DNA of 64,000 nucleotides from Micromonospora thermarum (GCF_012034245.1 NZ_JAATEO010000017.1:1-64000); one strand, 5' to 3'; shown: positions 53,770 to 63,466, counted from the stretch's first letter. The notes: generated from the letters alone by a model not told the origin. Translations and numbers: made by a program.

Positions 53770-54531
53770 GTGGGCGCGAAGACAGCCCTGCTGGCGTTCG
53801 CCGATGGAGACATCCGTCCGGCGTTGCTTGGCGCCACGCGATCCGAGCGAGCCGAGACCGAGGCGCTGGTGTCCCGGGTTCACCCCGGTTACCTTGTCGA
53901 GCCGGCCGACAGCAGCACGTTGTTCGAGGTCGTCTATCCGCCAGATGACCTCACGTACGCCACCACGCTGGCCGGTGCCGAGCTGTACTGTGATCGGCGG
54001 CTCGCGCTCGACCGCCCGTCTGAGCTGCCAGAGCACCTGCGCCGAGTCGGAGCGGGCCGCCGAATCGTCATGCACGGTATGCACTCAGTGGTGGACGCGC
54101 TCGCCTTCGCGGTCTGGGAGGACGGCGAGTTGATCAGGTCGCTGAGCCTGTCACCCAACGGCGGCATCATGGAGGACATCGGCGAGCCGCACGAATTTGA
54201 GCTTCCGTACTGGGCCGGTGAGCACCCCGTGGAACCCGTACCGGGCTGGCCCAACCAGCATCCGTATCCGTTGCCGTTCCATCCCCTCGACCTGGGTGAG
54301 GAAGCGTTGCGGGCCCTGTTCGGCTTCGTCGTGGAGGGGCGTCCCGAGCCGGGCGACGTCGATGCGGACGCCGTCCATGTGTACGGCTTCCGCGTGACGG
54401 ACCCGACCGGCGAGGAACAGGCCGCCCGTGAAGCCCTGTACGCCCAGGTGCTACAGGCGATGGGTGCACCGCGGAGGTTCCGAATGGGGCCGGACGGGAC
54501 GTTGCACGAGATCGGCGCCAACGACAACTGA
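53770..54531 (+). CDS. Conserved actinobacterial protein (DUF6928-like)
   Basis: The 253-aa protein starts GAKTALLAFADGDIRPALLG and contains RRIVMHGMHSVVDALAFAVW, LIRSLSLSPNGGIMEDIGEP and PYWAGEHPVEPVPGWP. I associate this with a conserved actinobacterial DUF (DUF6928) of unknown function, from memory. GTG 53770 follows GGAGCGAC and matches the family start; a longer reading from 53680 adds unrelated residues. Codon use is slightly less GC-extreme than its neighbours. Confidence 0.7.
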   Translation: MGAKTALLAFADGDIRPALLGATRSERAETEALVSRVHPGYLVEPADSSTLFEVVYPPDDLTYATTLAGAELYCDRRLALDRPSELPEHLRRVGAGRRIVMHGMHSVVDALAFAVWEDGELIRSLSLSPNGGIMEDIGEPHEFELPYWAGEHPVEPVPGWPNQHPYPLPFHPLDLGEEALRALFGFVVEGRPEPGDVDADAVHVYGFRVTDPTGEEQAAREALYAQVLQAMGAPRRFRMGPDGTLHEIGANDN

Positions 54532-54551
54532 CCGCCACCGGACGGTGGGGC

Positions 54552-55104
54552 CTATCTGGGTGCCTGGGGAGGGTTGAGCCAGGCGAGGGGTTGCCCGTTG
54601 AGGGCGGCGTCGGCGAGGCGGTGGGCGGACGGGGTCTTCAGCGCCGCGCGTGAGCTGTCGATCCAGCGCTGGACGTTGTCGATGCCCTGGTGGCGGTACT
54701 CGACGGCCTGGACGAGGCATTCCAGTTTGTCGGCGTCACGGGCGACGACCGCTTCCAGCGTCTCGCCGGCTTCGTACTCCGCGACGGCGGCGGTGATGAC
54801 GTCGGCGACGGCCGGTGGGCAGGCGGCGACCTGGTCGGCGGTGACGGCGGTGTTGGGTATGGCGGTGAGGTAGCGCTTGGCGATGTGCGGGATGTCGGTG
54901 ATCCGGGTTTCCTGGGTGTCGTGCAGGACGCAGAGCATCGACACCCGGGCTGGGTCGGCACCCTCCATGGCGGCGAGCATCGCTCCGATGAGCGCCGTGC
55001 GGAAGGAATGCTCGGCGATGGACTCGGGGTGCTTGACGCCGGCGAACCACCAGCCGGTGCGGGCGGCGCGTTTTGAGGACGCCAGCTTCGAAGATGAAGC
55101 TCAT
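54552..55104 (-). pseudogene. HD-domain hydrolase (YfbR-like) with one-base frameshift
   Basis: ATG 55104 begins MSFIFEAGVLKT, then an extra base in a run of four A (TTTT at 55071-55074 on the plus strand) shifts the frame. The correct frame continues RTGWWFAGVKHPESIAEHSF, RTALIGAMLAAMEG, VSMLCVLHDTQETRITDIPH, to the stop at 54552, an intact HD phosphohydrolase of the 5'-nucleotidase type with the H...HD...D ligands. It is either a recent frameshift, a sequence error, or slippage. Without it the protein would be about 184 aa. Confidence 0.75.
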
Positions 55105-55326
55105 GGCTCCGGCGGCGTCGTGGTCGTCGGTCATCTGCCCGTCCCTGTGCCGGTGGGTCTGTCCGCGCCTAGGTTTTAGACGATAGACGTAGTTCCGCTG
55201 GGACCATGCGGAGATCCGGTCGCTGACTTGGCGCGGAGGGTTACCGGGCGGAGCGGCCGTGAGTACCGTGGTCACGACGGCGGCCCGCAGGCCGACGGCG
55301 CATCCCGTGGTTCAGGGAGGTCCGGG

Positions 55327-56538
55327 ATGGAACCGATGCCAGAGCTGACCTTCGGACAGCGGTTGAAGGTCTACCGCGAGCGCTCGGGAAAGACTCGCGC
55401 TGTGCTCGGCGGACTCGTGGGTCGTAGCGCCGAGTGGGTGAAGGCCGTGGAGACCGATCGGATCCTGCCACCGCGTATCCACATGCTGGATCGGATCGCA
55501 CGCGCCCTCAAGGTCGACGTGTCAGCCCTGGTCGGGGAGTTGAGCGACCGGTCCGCGGTCGTCAACGGGCCGGAACATCCGGCGCTGGCCTCGGTCCGCG
55601 ACGCCGTGAACCGCGTCCCGCTGTCCGAGGACGTCGCTCCCCAGCCCTTGACGCAGATCAGGGAACGTCTCACCGCCGCCTGGCGGGCACGTCATCAGGC
55701 GTCAGACCACCGCACGGTGCTCGGTGCGCTGCTTCCGGATCTGGTACGGGACGCGCAGCGTGCCGCCTTGGCCTACGAGGGCGATGAGCGTCGGCAGGCA
55801 CAGGCGCTGCTGGCCGAGGTGCTGGGGCTCACCCAGATGTTCCTCGCCTACCAGCCCGCCGCCGAGTTGCTGTGGCGGGTCGCCGACCGGGCGATGGTGG
55901 CCGCCCAGGAGTCCGGAGATCCCGAGGCGCTGGCCTGCGCGGGCTGGTTCCTGTGTCAGGTGCACCGGGACGCGGGCGACTGGGACACCGCGATGTCGGT
56001 GACGTTGGACGTGGTCTCGGCGTTGGAGGCGCGGACAGCCGACGCGAACGCGAACCTGCTCGCGCTCTGGGGAGCGCTCAACTTCGAGGCCGCATACACC
56101 GCTGCCCGTGCGGGCGAAGAAGGCCGCGCCTGGCGGTACTGGGATCGCGCCGACCGGGTGGCGCAGCGTCTGCCGAAGGGCCTCTACCAGCCGCAGACGT
56201 CGTTCTCGCGGGTCATCATGGGAGCCCACGCCGTGACCGTGGCCGTCGAGTTGCAGAAGTCCGGTGAGGCGGTGCGACAAGCGGGACGCCTTGAGCCGGC
56301 TACCATCCCGTCGAGGCCGCGCCGCGCGCGACACCTCATCGAGGTGGCGCGTGGCCACTACGGCAAGGGCGACAACGAGGCCACCGTCGCGGCCCTGCGC
56401 CAAGCCTACGAGTCGGCGCCGGAGACGATCCGATTCAACGGCTACGCCCGTCAGATCACGCTGGACCTGCTCGACGGGCCCCGTCACGTGCGCAACGACG
56501 TACGCGACCTTGCGCTGAAGGTCGGCCTCGTCTCGTGA
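55327..56538 (+). CDS. XRE-family regulator with helical repeat C-terminal domain
   Basis: The 403-aa protein has an N-terminal HTH_3/XRE domain at about residues 8-60 (TFGQRLKVYRERSGKTRAVL, GGLVGRSAEWVKAVETDRI) and a long TPR-like all-helical region. This is the common actinobacterial XRE-TPR regulator layout, which often governs a small neighbouring gene. ATG 55327 follows GGGAGG. It is divergent from the broken HD gene, and two small genes lie downstream. Confidence 0.85.
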   Translation: MEPMPELTFGQRLKVYRERSGKTRAVLGGLVGRSAEWVKAVETDRILPPRIHMLDRIARALKVDVSALVGELSDRSAVVNGPEHPALASVRDAVNRVPLSEDVAPQPLTQIRERLTAAWRARHQASDHRTVLGALLPDLVRDAQRAALAYEGDERRQAQALLAEVLGLTQMFLAYQPAAELLWRVADRAMVAAQESGDPEALACAGWFLCQVHRDAGDWDTAMSVTLDVVSALEARTADANANLLALWGALNFEAAYTAARAGEEGRAWRYWDRADRVAQRLPKGLYQPQTSFSRVIMGAHAVTVAVELQKSGEAVRQAGRLEPATIPSRPRRARHLIEVARGHYGKGDNEATVAALRQAYESAPETIRFNGYARQITLDLLDGPRHVRNDVRDLALKVGLVS

Positions 56539-56658
56539 TCTAGGGGTACGAACCTTACCCGTTCCGCCCTGCGACGCTCCGTAGGTTCCTCCTCACGGGA
56601 TGCGGCGGGCGGTGCGGGATCGCCTGGTCGCCGCGTCCCTCTCACTCAGGGGCGGACA

Positions 56659-56685
56659 CCTCCCCTCGCAGTCGGTGAGGGGAGG
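56659..56685 (+). promoter_or_regulatory. Hairpin that sequesters the ribosome-binding site of the 57-aa gene
   Basis: CCTCCCCTC (56659-56667) pairs perfectly with GAGGGGAGG (56677-56685) around a 9-nt loop. The 3' arm is the Shine-Dalgarno sequence itself, 3 nt before ATG 56689. Translation of the two small genes would need this stem opened. Confidence 0.6.
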
Positions 56686-56688
56686 ACG

Positions 56689-56862
56689 ATGCGGCGCGAC
56701 TCATACGACGAGTACCTCTGGGCCGTCGCGCTCGACGGCGTGTCTGCCGGCTGTCGTGCCTGGTGGTCGCGGCTGACGCCGTACCCGTGCTGGCAGGTGG
56801 AATGGGCGACCAGCCGGCAGGCGCGGTCGCTGACGGCGGCGCTGCTCGGCGGCCGCGCGTGA
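56689..56862 (+). CDS. 57-aa Trp-rich small protein downstream of XRE regulator
   Basis: ATG 56689 with GGGGAGG three bases before it encodes MRRDSYDEYLWAVALDGVSA and continues with CRAWWSRLTPYPCWQVEW, a Trp/Arg-rich 57-aa peptide. It overlaps the next small gene (GTGA), so both are likely real and co-translated. I do not recognise the family; it resembles small actinobacterial proteins encoded with XRE-TPR regulators. Confidence 0.6.
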   Translation: MRRDSYDEYLWAVALDGVSAGCRAWWSRLTPYPCWQVEWATSRQARSLTAALLGGRA

Positions 56863-57077
56863 CCACCCACCACCCGGTGCTGCCGATCTGGAGCTGCGGT
56901 GGCTGTGCCGCGCCCTGGCCCTGCCGCACCCGCCAGCGTGAGCTGCGCGCGGAGTTCGACGGCGCTCCGGTCTCCCTGGCTCGCTACCTGGGTGCGCAAC
57001 TCGTGCGTGCCTCGAACGATCTGACGTGGGTGCCGGCGGGAGTACTGCACCGACGCTTCCTCGGCTGGCTGCGCTGA
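56859..57077 (+). CDS. 72-aa Cys-containing small protein
   Basis: GTG 56859 opens a 72-aa protein, TTHHPVLPIWSCGGCAAPWP, then CRTRQRELRAEFDGAPVSLA and VPAGVLHRRFLGWLR. The CGGC...C spacing could bind zinc. It overlaps the 57-aa gene and ends 62 nt before the MFS gene. Similar Cys-rich small ORFs follow XRE-TPR regulators in other actinobacteria, as far as I recall. The function is unknown. Confidence 0.6.
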   Translation: MTTHHPVLPIWSCGGCAAPWPCRTRQRELRAEFDGAPVSLARYLGAQLVRASNDLTWVPAGVLHRRFLGWLR

Positions 57078-57139
57078 ACGTCGTGCGACCGGACCGGCCG
57101 GGACAGACAGGGCGGGGCAGTTCTGCCATCCTCGCACCC

Positions 57140-58414
57140 ATGACGGGGGTCGAGGAGCCACTGCGTACGGATCCGGTGGCGGTGCCTGGCCCCGCCCCGG
57201 CCCGGCTGGGCGTCAACTACTGGCGGCTCTGGTCGGCGTCGGCGGTTTCGAACCTCGCCGACGGCATCGTCAAGATCGCCTTGCCGCTCGTCGCCCTCGG
57301 CTACACCGACTCACCGGCGCTGGTCGCCGGGGTGGCGGCGGCGTTCAGCCTGCCGTGGCTGCTCTTCGCGCTTCCGGCCGGTGCGCTCGTCGACCGGCTG
57401 GACCGGCGCCGGGCGATGCTGGCCGCCAACACGCTGCGCGCGGCGCTTCTCGGGGCACTGGCGCTGGCGGTGGCCTCCGACGCCGGCTCGGTCTGGCTGC
57501 TCTACGGGGTGGCGTTCGGCATCGGCGTCGCCGAGACCCTCTACGACACCTCGGACCAGTCGATCCTGCCGCAGGTCGTCCCGCGCGAGCTGCTGCCCCG
57601 GGCGAACGGGCGGCTGCACGCCGCCGAACTGACGGCCAACCAGTTCATCGGCCCGCCGCTGGCGGGCTTCCTGGTGGCCGGTGGGGCGGCCCTCGCCCTG
57701 GCCGGCCCGGCGGGGCTCTGGGCCCTCGCCGTCGCCGCGCTGTTCCTCGTGAGCGGTCGGTTCCGGGTCGAGCGGGACGCGCCCACCACCCTGCGGGCCG
57801 ACATCGCGGAGGGGCTGCGGTTCCTGTGGCGGCACCGGTTGCTTCGGACGCTGGCGACGATGGTCGGGGCCGGCAACTTCGCCACGTCGGCGATCTTCGG
57901 TGTGCTGGTGCTCTACGCGGTTGGCCCGGACTCGGCGATGGGGCTCACCGAGCCCGGCTTCGGGATCTTCCTGACCACCATCGCCGCCGGAATCGTGGTG
58001 GGGTCGCTGGTCGCCGGGTCGCTCGAGCGCCGGATCGGCCGGGCCCGCGTGCTCGGTGTGTCCGTGCTCGCGATGGCCGTGGTCGTCGGCGCGCCGGCGC
58101 TGGTCACCAACCCGTTCGCGCTCGGCGCGATCTACTTCGGCGGCGGGATCCTGTTCGCCGCCTGGAACGTGATCACGGTATCGCTGCGCCAGCGGATCAC
58201 CCCGGACCGTCTTCTCGGGCGGGTCAACAGCGGCTACCGGCTGCTCGCCTGGGGCACCTTGCCGCTCGGTGCCGCCGCCGGCGGCCTGCTGGCCGAGATG
58301 TTCGGGCTCCGCGCGGTCTTCGCGATCATGGGTACGCTGACGCTCACCCTGCTGCTCGGCATGCTCCGGGTCACCGACGCGGCCATCGCCGCCGCCGAAG
58401 GTGATGCCGCCTAG
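57140..58414 (+). CDS. MFS transporter (enterobactin-exporter EntS-like)
   Basis: This 424-aa transporter has 12 predicted membrane helices (WRLWSASAVSNLADGIVKIA, then the VDRLDRRRAMLAANTLR loop, LYGVAFGIGVAETLYDTSDQ, LLGRVNSGYRLLAWGTLPLG). The A-motif GALVDRLDRRRAM and the DTSDQSILPQVV segment are typical of the EntS/YfiS group of major facilitator exporters. The substrate is unknown. ATG 57140 gives the normal length. Its TAG stop overlaps the alcohol dehydrogenase stop on the other strand (CTAG). Confidence 0.87.
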   Translation: MTGVEEPLRTDPVAVPGPAPARLGVNYWRLWSASAVSNLADGIVKIALPLVALGYTDSPALVAGVAAAFSLPWLLFALPAGALVDRLDRRRAMLAANTLRAALLGALALAVASDAGSVWLLYGVAFGIGVAETLYDTSDQSILPQVVPRELLPRANGRLHAAELTANQFIGPPLAGFLVAGGAALALAGPAGLWALAVAALFLVSGRFRVERDAPTTLRADIAEGLRFLWRHRLLRTLATMVGAGNFATSAIFGVLVLYAVGPDSAMGLTEPGFGIFLTTIAAGIVVGSLVAGSLERRIGRARVLGVSVLAMAVVVGAPALVTNPFALGAIYFGGGILFAAWNVITVSLRQRITPDRLLGRVNSGYRLLAWGTLPLGAAAGGLLAEMFGLRAVFAIMGTLTLTLLLGMLRVTDAAIAAAEGDAA

Positions 58415-59487
58415 TCGAACAACACCACCGTACGGGCGCCCTCGCCGCGGGCCACCCGGTCGAACGCCGCCGGGGCGTCGTCCAGGGTGACCCGGTCGGA
58501 GATCAGGGGAGCGAGGTCCAGCGTGCCGTCGAGCACCGCCCGGGCCAGCTCGGGGACGTCCCGGTCGGGGTCGGAGGAGCCGTACACCGAGGAGCGCAGC
58601 GTCCGTGCCGAGTGGAAGATGTCCAGGGCGCTGAGGCCGACGACGTCGTCCTTCGACCCCATGCCCACCACGATCACCTGGCCGCCCCGGCGGGCGGCCC
58701 GCCAGGCGGCGCGGATGGTCGCGCTGCGCCCGACGCACTCCAGCGCGTGGTCGACGCCGCGCCCGCCGGTCAGGCCGCGGATCGCCCGGCTGAGCGACTC
58801 GTCGCCGAGGAGGAAGTCGGTGGCGCCGGCCGCACGCGCCAGGTCCGCCTTGGCGGGCGACACGTCCACCGCGATCACCGGGTCGGCGCCGGCCGCCCGG
58901 GCGGCGGAGACCGCCGACAGGCCGACCCCGCCGAGACCGATCACGGCCACCGAGTCGCCCGGAGCCACGCCCGTCGTGCGGCGTACCGCGCCGACGCCGG
59001 TCAGCACGGCGCAGCCCAGCAGCGCCGCCGCCTCGAAGGGCAGGTCGGCCGGCACCGGGATCACCGCCGGCTCCGGCACCACGACCTGCTCGGCGTGGGC
59101 ACCCAGGCCGAGGGTGACGTGCAGCGGTTCCCCGGACGACGTCCGGCCGCCGGGCGTGGCCGGCCCGCCGGACCGGTCGCACAGCCACGGCTCGCCGTGC
59201 CCGCAGTGCCAGCACTCGCGGCAGGGTGGCGCCCAGTTCAGCACGACGTGGTCGCCCGGGGCCACGCGGCGTACGCCGTCGCCGACCTCGGCCACCACGC
59301 CGGCCGCCTCGTGCCCGAGCACGAGCGGGTACGGCGGCGTCAGCGTGCCGTTCACCATGGACAGGTCGGAGTGGCAGACGCCGGCGGCGCGGACGTTGAC
59401 GCGCACCCGCCCTGGGCCCAGGGGCGGCGGCTCGACCTCCTCGACGCGCGGCGTGCCGCCGACCTCCCGGACGACCAGCGCCCTCAT
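58411..59487 (-). CDS. Zinc-dependent medium-chain alcohol dehydrogenase
   Basis: The 358-aa enzyme has catalytic zinc ligands C38 and H59-E60 (LGHEAAGVV) and the structural zinc site C89, C92, C95, C103. The NAD fold reads [20 protein letters not shown]. It belongs to the group of class III/mycothiol-type ADHs acting on primary alcohols. ATG 59487 overlaps the aldehyde dehydrogenase stop (ATGA), so the two enzymes are co-translated and form an alcohol-to-acid pathway. Confidence 0.9.
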   Translation of the reverse strand: MRALVVREVGGTPRVEEVEPPPLGPGRVRVNVRAAGVCHSDLSMVNGTLTPPYPLVLGHEAAGVVAEVGDGVRRVAPGDHVVLNWAPPCRECWHCGHGEPWLCDRSGGPATPGGRTSSGEPLHVTLGLGAHAEQVVVPEPAVIPVPADLPFEAAALLGCAVLTGVGAVRRTTGVAPGDSVAVIGLGGVGLSAVSAARAAGADPVIAVDVSPAKADLARAAGATDFLLGDESLSRAIRGLTGGRGVDHALECVGRSATIRAAWRAARRGGQVIVVGMGSKDDVVGLSALDIFHSARTLRSSVYGSSDPDRDVPELARAVLDGTLDLAPLISDRVTLDDAPAAFDRVARGEGARTVVLFD

Positions 59488-60902
59488 CGCTGGATCGCCT
59501 TCGTCTGGAGGAACTCCTCGAGCCCGTAGGTGCCCAGCTCCCGGCCGAGGCCGGACTGCTTGTAGCCGCCGAACGGGGCGAGGGGGTTGAACGGGGCGCC
59601 GTTGACGTCGACCGCGCCGGTGCGCATCCGCCGGGCCACCGCGAGGGCCCGCTCCTCGTCGCCGGACCAGACGGCGCCGGCCAGGCCGTACCGCGAGTTG
59701 TTCGCGACCGCGACGGCGTGCTCGTCGTCGTCGACCGGGATGACGGCCAGGACCGGCCCGAAGACCTCCTCCTGGGCCAGCGCGCTGTCCGGGTCGACGT
59801 CCGCGATTACCGTGGGGGCGACGAACCAGCCCCGCTCCGGCAGGGGCGCGTCCGGTCCGCCGGCCACCAGCCGGCCCCCGTCGGCCAGGCCGCGGGCGAC
59901 GTGGTCGCGGACCCGGTCCCGCTGCGCCGCCGAGACGAGCGGGCCGAGCCGGGTGGCCGGGTCGAAGGGATCGCCGAGCCGGTAGCCGTCGGCGGCCTTC
60001 GCCGCCAGGGCGAGCGCCTCGTCGTACCGGTCGCGGTGCACCAGCATCCGGGTCCAGGCGGTGCAGGTCTGGCCGGAGTTGAGGAACGCGTTGCCGACGC
60101 CGACCTTCACCGCGGTGGCCAGGTCGGCGTCGTCGAGGATGACGTTGGCCGACTTGCCGCCCAGTTCCAGGGCGACCCGGGCGATCCGGTCGGCGGCCAG
60201 GTGCGCGACGCGCCGGCCGGTGGCGGTGGAGCCGGTGAACGACACCATGTCGACGTCCGGGTGGGCGGCGATGGCCTCACCGACCACCGGACCGGTGCCG
60301 GGAACGAGGTTGACCACGCCGGGTGGGAAGCCGGCCTCGTCGATCGCGTCGAAGAGCAGGTACGCCGTCAGCGGCGTCAGCTCGCTGGGCTTGAGCACCA
60401 CCGTGCACCCGGCGGCGAGCGCGGGCGCGAGCTTGGCCATGACCTGGTGCAGCGGGTAGTTCCACGGGGTGATGGCGCCGACCACGCCGACCGGTTCGCG
60501 GATGACGAGGGAGTTGCCGACGGTCTCCGCCGCCGGCGGGTGCCCGGCCAGGTCGACGTAGCTGCGCAGCACGGTCAGCGGCAGGCCGGCCTGCACCCGG
60601 GTGGCGACCTTGAGCGGGGTGCCCAGCTCCAGCGCGACGGTCCGGGCGATCTCGTCCGCGCGGGCGCTCAGCGCGGCGTGCAGCCGGTCGAGGCGGGCCG
60701 CGCGGTCGGCCGGCGCGGTGGCGGCCCAGCCGTCGAACGCGGCCCGGGCGGCGGCGACGGCCCGGTCCACATCGGCCGCCGTGCCGGCCGGTACGGTCCC
60801 GACGACCTCCTCGGTCGTCGGGCTGTGGACGTCGAGGGTCTGCCCGGCGGACGCCGTGACCCAGTGGCCGTCGAGGTAGATGTCGGTCCGTGCGAGATCC
60901 AT
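59484..60902 (-). CDS. NAD(P)-dependent aldehyde dehydrogenase
   Basis: This 472-aa enzyme has the ALDH signatures [51 protein letters not shown] (E246) and [12 protein letters not shown] (C280). It oxidises aldehydes to carboxylic acids. ATG 60902 is right downstream of a TetR-type operator (60923-60941). Co-translation with the ADH suggests the same substrate series, perhaps fatty alcohols and aldehydes. Confidence 0.92.
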   Translation of the reverse strand: MDLARTDIYLDGHWVTASAGQTLDVHSPTTEEVVGTVPAGTAADVDRAVAAARAAFDGWAATAPADRAARLDRLHAALSARADEIARTVALELGTPLKVATRVQAGLPLTVLRSYVDLAGHPPAAETVGNSLVIREPVGVVGAITPWNYPLHQVMAKLAPALAAGCTVVLKPSELTPLTAYLLFDAIDEAGFPPGVVNLVPGTGPVVGEAIAAHPDVDMVSFTGSTATGRRVAHLAADRIARVALELGGKSANVILDDADLATAVKVGVGNAFLNSGQTCTAWTRMLVHRDRYDEALALAAKAADGYRLGDPFDPATRLGPLVSAAQRDRVRDHVARGLADGGRLVAGGPDAPLPERGWFVAPTVIADVDPDSALAQEEVFGPVLAVIPVDDDEHAVAVANNSRYGLAGAVWSGDEERALAVARRMRTGAVDVNGAPFNPLAPFGGYKQSGLGRELGTYGLEEFLQTKAIQR

Positions 60903-60922
60903 CGCGCCCCTCGCGTCGCCCA

Positions 60923-60941
60923 AAACTAGCAGTGCAAGTTT
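60923..60941. promoter_or_regulatory. TetR-type operator in the ALDH promoter
   Basis: AAACTAGCAGTGCAAGTTT is a 19-bp near-palindrome 21 nt before the ALDH start. The complement of the second site (61676-61694) differs by one base, so both are operators of the TetR encoded between them. Confidence 0.8.
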
Positions 60942-60946
60942 CGACT

Positions 60947-61612
60947 CTAGTACGGTTCGGCGGACGGCGGGAGGGGCGGAAGTGGACCCACGGTTCGTTC
61001 GTACGTGCGGGACAGCCCGTCGATCAGCGCGTCCAGGCCGAGGGCGAAGGCGCCCTCGTCGACCTGCTGCTGGTGCTCGGCGAGGCGGTGGGCCTGGGTG
61101 AGGTGCGGGTACTGGTCGGCGTAGAGCGACGGATCCTCGACGAAGCCCCGGGCGAACGAGCCGAGCGCCGAGCCGGCCACGAAGTACCGCATGAGCGCGC
61201 CGATGTGGGTGGCCCGGGCCGGCGGCCACCCCGCCTCGACCAGCCCTCCGTACACGGCGTCGGCCATGGCCAGGGCGGCGGGCCGCCGGCCCGGACCCTG
61301 CGCGAGGTACGGCACGATGTGCGGGTGGGCCGCCAGCGCCGCGCGGTAGGAGTGCCCCCACCGGCGCAGCGCCTCCCGCCAGTCGACGTGGCCGAAGAAC
61401 GACACGTCCACCTGGCCCGTGACGCTGTCGGCGACGGCGTCGAGGATCTCGTCCTTCGTGGCGAAGTGGTTGTACAGCGACGGCCCGCGTACCCCGAGTT
61501 CGGCGGCGAGGCGACGGGTGGAGAACGCCGCCAGCCCCTCGGCGTCGATCAGCGCGGCGGCGGCCTCGACGATCCGCTGCCGGCTGAGCAGCGCCTGTCG
61601 CGGCCGGGGCAT
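60947..61612 (-). CDS. TetR-family repressor of the ADH/ALDH/acyl-CoA dehydrogenase block
   Basis: The 221-aa protein has a TetR HTH at about residues 10-55 ([39 protein letters not shown]) and a TetR_C-type ligand domain. ATG 61612 is preferred because GAGGAGGA precedes it. It sits between the two matching operators and is probably autoregulated. Acyl-CoA or a fatty aldehyde is a likely ligand, from the neighbouring enzymes. Confidence 0.9.
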   Translation of the reverse strand: MPRPRQALLSRQRIVEAAAALIDAEGLAAFSTRRLAAELGVRGPSLYNHFATKDEILDAVADSVTGQVDVSFFGHVDWREALRRWGHSYRAALAAHPHIVPYLAQGPGRRPAALAMADAVYGGLVEAGWPPARATHIGALMRYFVAGSALGSFARGFVEDPSLYADQYPHLTQAHRLAEHQQQVDEGAFALGLDALIDGLSRTYERTVGPLPPLPPSAEPY

Positions 61613-61675
61613 GTCCGTCCTCCTCTGCTCGGTCGTCCGCCGGGAACTCTGCCACATCCGGGTCTGGACAGCCGA

Positions 61676-61694
61676 AAACTTGCACCGCTAGTTT
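61676..61694. promoter_or_regulatory. TetR-type operator in the acyl-CoA dehydrogenase promoter
   Basis: AAACTTGCACCGCTAGTTT lies 7 nt before the acyl-CoA dehydrogenase start and 63 nt upstream of tetR. It is the reverse complement of the ALDH site with one mismatch. Confidence 0.8.
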
Positions 61695-61701
61695 ACCCCG
61701 C

Positions 61702-62240
61702 ATGGACCTTTACCTCTCCGCCGAGCAGGCGGCGGTCCGCCGGCTCGCCGCCGACTTCGTCGACCGCGAGGTGGTGCCGTACGCCGCCGCGTGGGACCGC
61801 CGCGAGTCGGTCGACCCCGGCATCGTCGGCAAGCTCGGCGAGGTCGGCTTCCTCGGGCTGACCATCCCCGAGGAGCACGGGGGCTCGGGCGGGGACCACC
61901 TCTCGTACTGCCTGGTCCTCGAAGAGCTCGGGCGGGGCGACTCGGCCGTATCGCGGTCGACACCGCCGCCGCGCGCCTGCTCGTGTGGCGGGTCGCCGAC
62001 CTGATCGACCGGGGCGAGCCGTTCGCCACCGAGGCGTCGATGGCCAAGCTGTTCGCCAGCGAGGCGGCCGTCCGCGCGGCCAACGACGCGATCCAGGTGT
62101 TCGGCGGGTACGGCTACATCGACGAGTACCCGGTCGGCAAGTACCTGCGCGACGCCCGCGTCGCCACCCTCTACGAGGGCACCAGCCAGATCCAGCAACT
62201 GCTCATCGGACGAGCGCTCACCGGCGTCAACGCCTTCTAG
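61702..62240 (+). pseudogene. Acyl-CoA dehydrogenase with internal deletion
   Basis: The first part ([51 protein letters not shown]) is a normal acyl-CoA dehydrogenase N terminus. At about 61953 it jumps, out of frame, into the C-terminal domain (DTAAARLLVWRVADLIDRGE, AIQVFGGYGYIDEYPVGKYL, TLYEGTSQIQQLLIGRALTG). About 200 residues, including the FAD/substrate-binding middle and part of the helical domain, are missing. It cannot be active, yet its promoter and operator remain. Confidence 0.87.
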
Positions 62241-62287
62241 CCGGGGCCGACGACCGTACGCCGCACCACAGAGGACCAGGAGGGGAC

Positions 62288-63460
62288 ATGGACTTCGCGC
62301 TCTCGGACGAGCAGCGGGCCATCCGCGACACCGCCCGCGACTTCATCCGCCGGGAGGTGGTGCCGCTGGAACAGGAGGTGCTGCGCCGCGAGCGGGCCCA
62401 CCAGCCCGGCCTGGAGCGCAGCGAGCTGCGGGAACTCCAGCTCAAGGCGCGCCGGTTCGGCTTCTGGGGGCTGGCCACCCCCGAGGAGTACGGCGGGATG
62501 GACCTGCCCGCGGTCACCCAGTCGCTGATCTGGACCGAGCTTGGCCGGTCGTTCGTGCCGTTCCGCTTCGGCGGGGAGGCGGACAACATCCTCTTCCACG
62601 CCACCGAGGAGCAGAAGAAGGAGTTCCTCGTCCCGACCATCGAGGGGGAGCGCATCTCCTGCTTCGCCATCACGGAGCCGGGCGCCGGCTCGGACGCGGC
62701 GAACATCAAGCTGCGCGCGCGGCGCGACGGCGACGACTGGATCCTCGACGGCGAGAAGACCTTCATCACGAACGGCAACGACGCCGACTTCGCCATCGTC
62801 GTCGCGGTGACCGACCCCGACAAGGGCGCACGCAACGGCGGCGCCACCGCCTTCCTCGTGGACCGGGCGATGGGCTGGCGCTCGGAGTTCATCCAGACCA
62901 TGGGTGAGGGCGGACCGGCGTCGCTGATCTTCGACGGCGTCCGCGTGCCGCACCGCAACATCCTCGGCGAGGTCGGGCAGGGCTTCGCGCTCGGCATGGA
63001 GTGGATCGGCAAGGGCCGGTACACCATCCCGTCGCACGCGCTCGGCATCGCCGAGCGGGCCCTCCAGATGGCGATCGACCACGCCAACACCCGGGAGACG
63101 TTCGGCGCGAAGATCGGCACCAACCAGGCCATCCAGTGGATGATCGCCGATTCCGAGACCGAGCTGGAGGCGGCCCGCTGGCTGGTGCTGCGCGCCGCCT
63201 GGACGGTCGACGCCGGTCTCGACCCCCGGCACGCCTCCTCGATGGCGAAGCTCTACGGCGCGGGCATGGTCAACCGGGTGGTGGACCGGGTGCTCCAGAT
63301 CCATGGTGGCATGGGCTACACCCGGGAGCTGCCGATCGAACGCTGGTACCGGCAGGTGCGTCTCTACCGCATCTTCGAGGGCACCGACGAGATGCAGCGG
63401 CTCATCATCGCCCGCGACCTGCTGCGCGGCTACACGAAGGTGGGGGCGCACCTGGCCTGA
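62288..63460 (+). CDS. Acyl-CoA dehydrogenase
   Basis: The complete 390-aa flavoenzyme has the N-terminal helical domain, the FAD-binding SCFAITEPGAGSDAANIKLR and TFITNGNDADFAIVV region, and the C-terminal domain with RVLQIHGGMGYTRELPIERW and the conserved FEGTDEMQRLIIARDLL. It introduces the alpha-beta double bond into an acyl-CoA. ATG 62288 follows GGAGGGG. It directly follows the deleted paralogue, so the operon once had two acyl-CoA dehydrogenases, as in many short-chain or steroid side-chain pathways. Confidence 0.93.
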   Translation: MDFALSDEQRAIRDTARDFIRREVVPLEQEVLRRERAHQPGLERSELRELQLKARRFGFWGLATPEEYGGMDLPAVTQSLIWTELGRSFVPFRFGGEADNILFHATEEQKKEFLVPTIEGERISCFAITEPGAGSDAANIKLRARRDGDDWILDGEKTFITNGNDADFAIVVAVTDPDKGARNGGATAFLVDRAMGWRSEFIQTMGEGGPASLIFDGVRVPHRNILGEVGQGFALGMEWIGKGRYTIPSHALGIAERALQMAIDHANTRETFGAKIGTNQAIQWMIADSETELEAARWLVLRAAWTVDAGLDPRHASSMAKLYGAGMVNRVVDRVLQIHGGMGYTRELPIERWYRQVRLYRIFEGTDEMQRLIIARDLLRGYTKVGAHLA

Positions 63461-63466
63461 GGGCCT

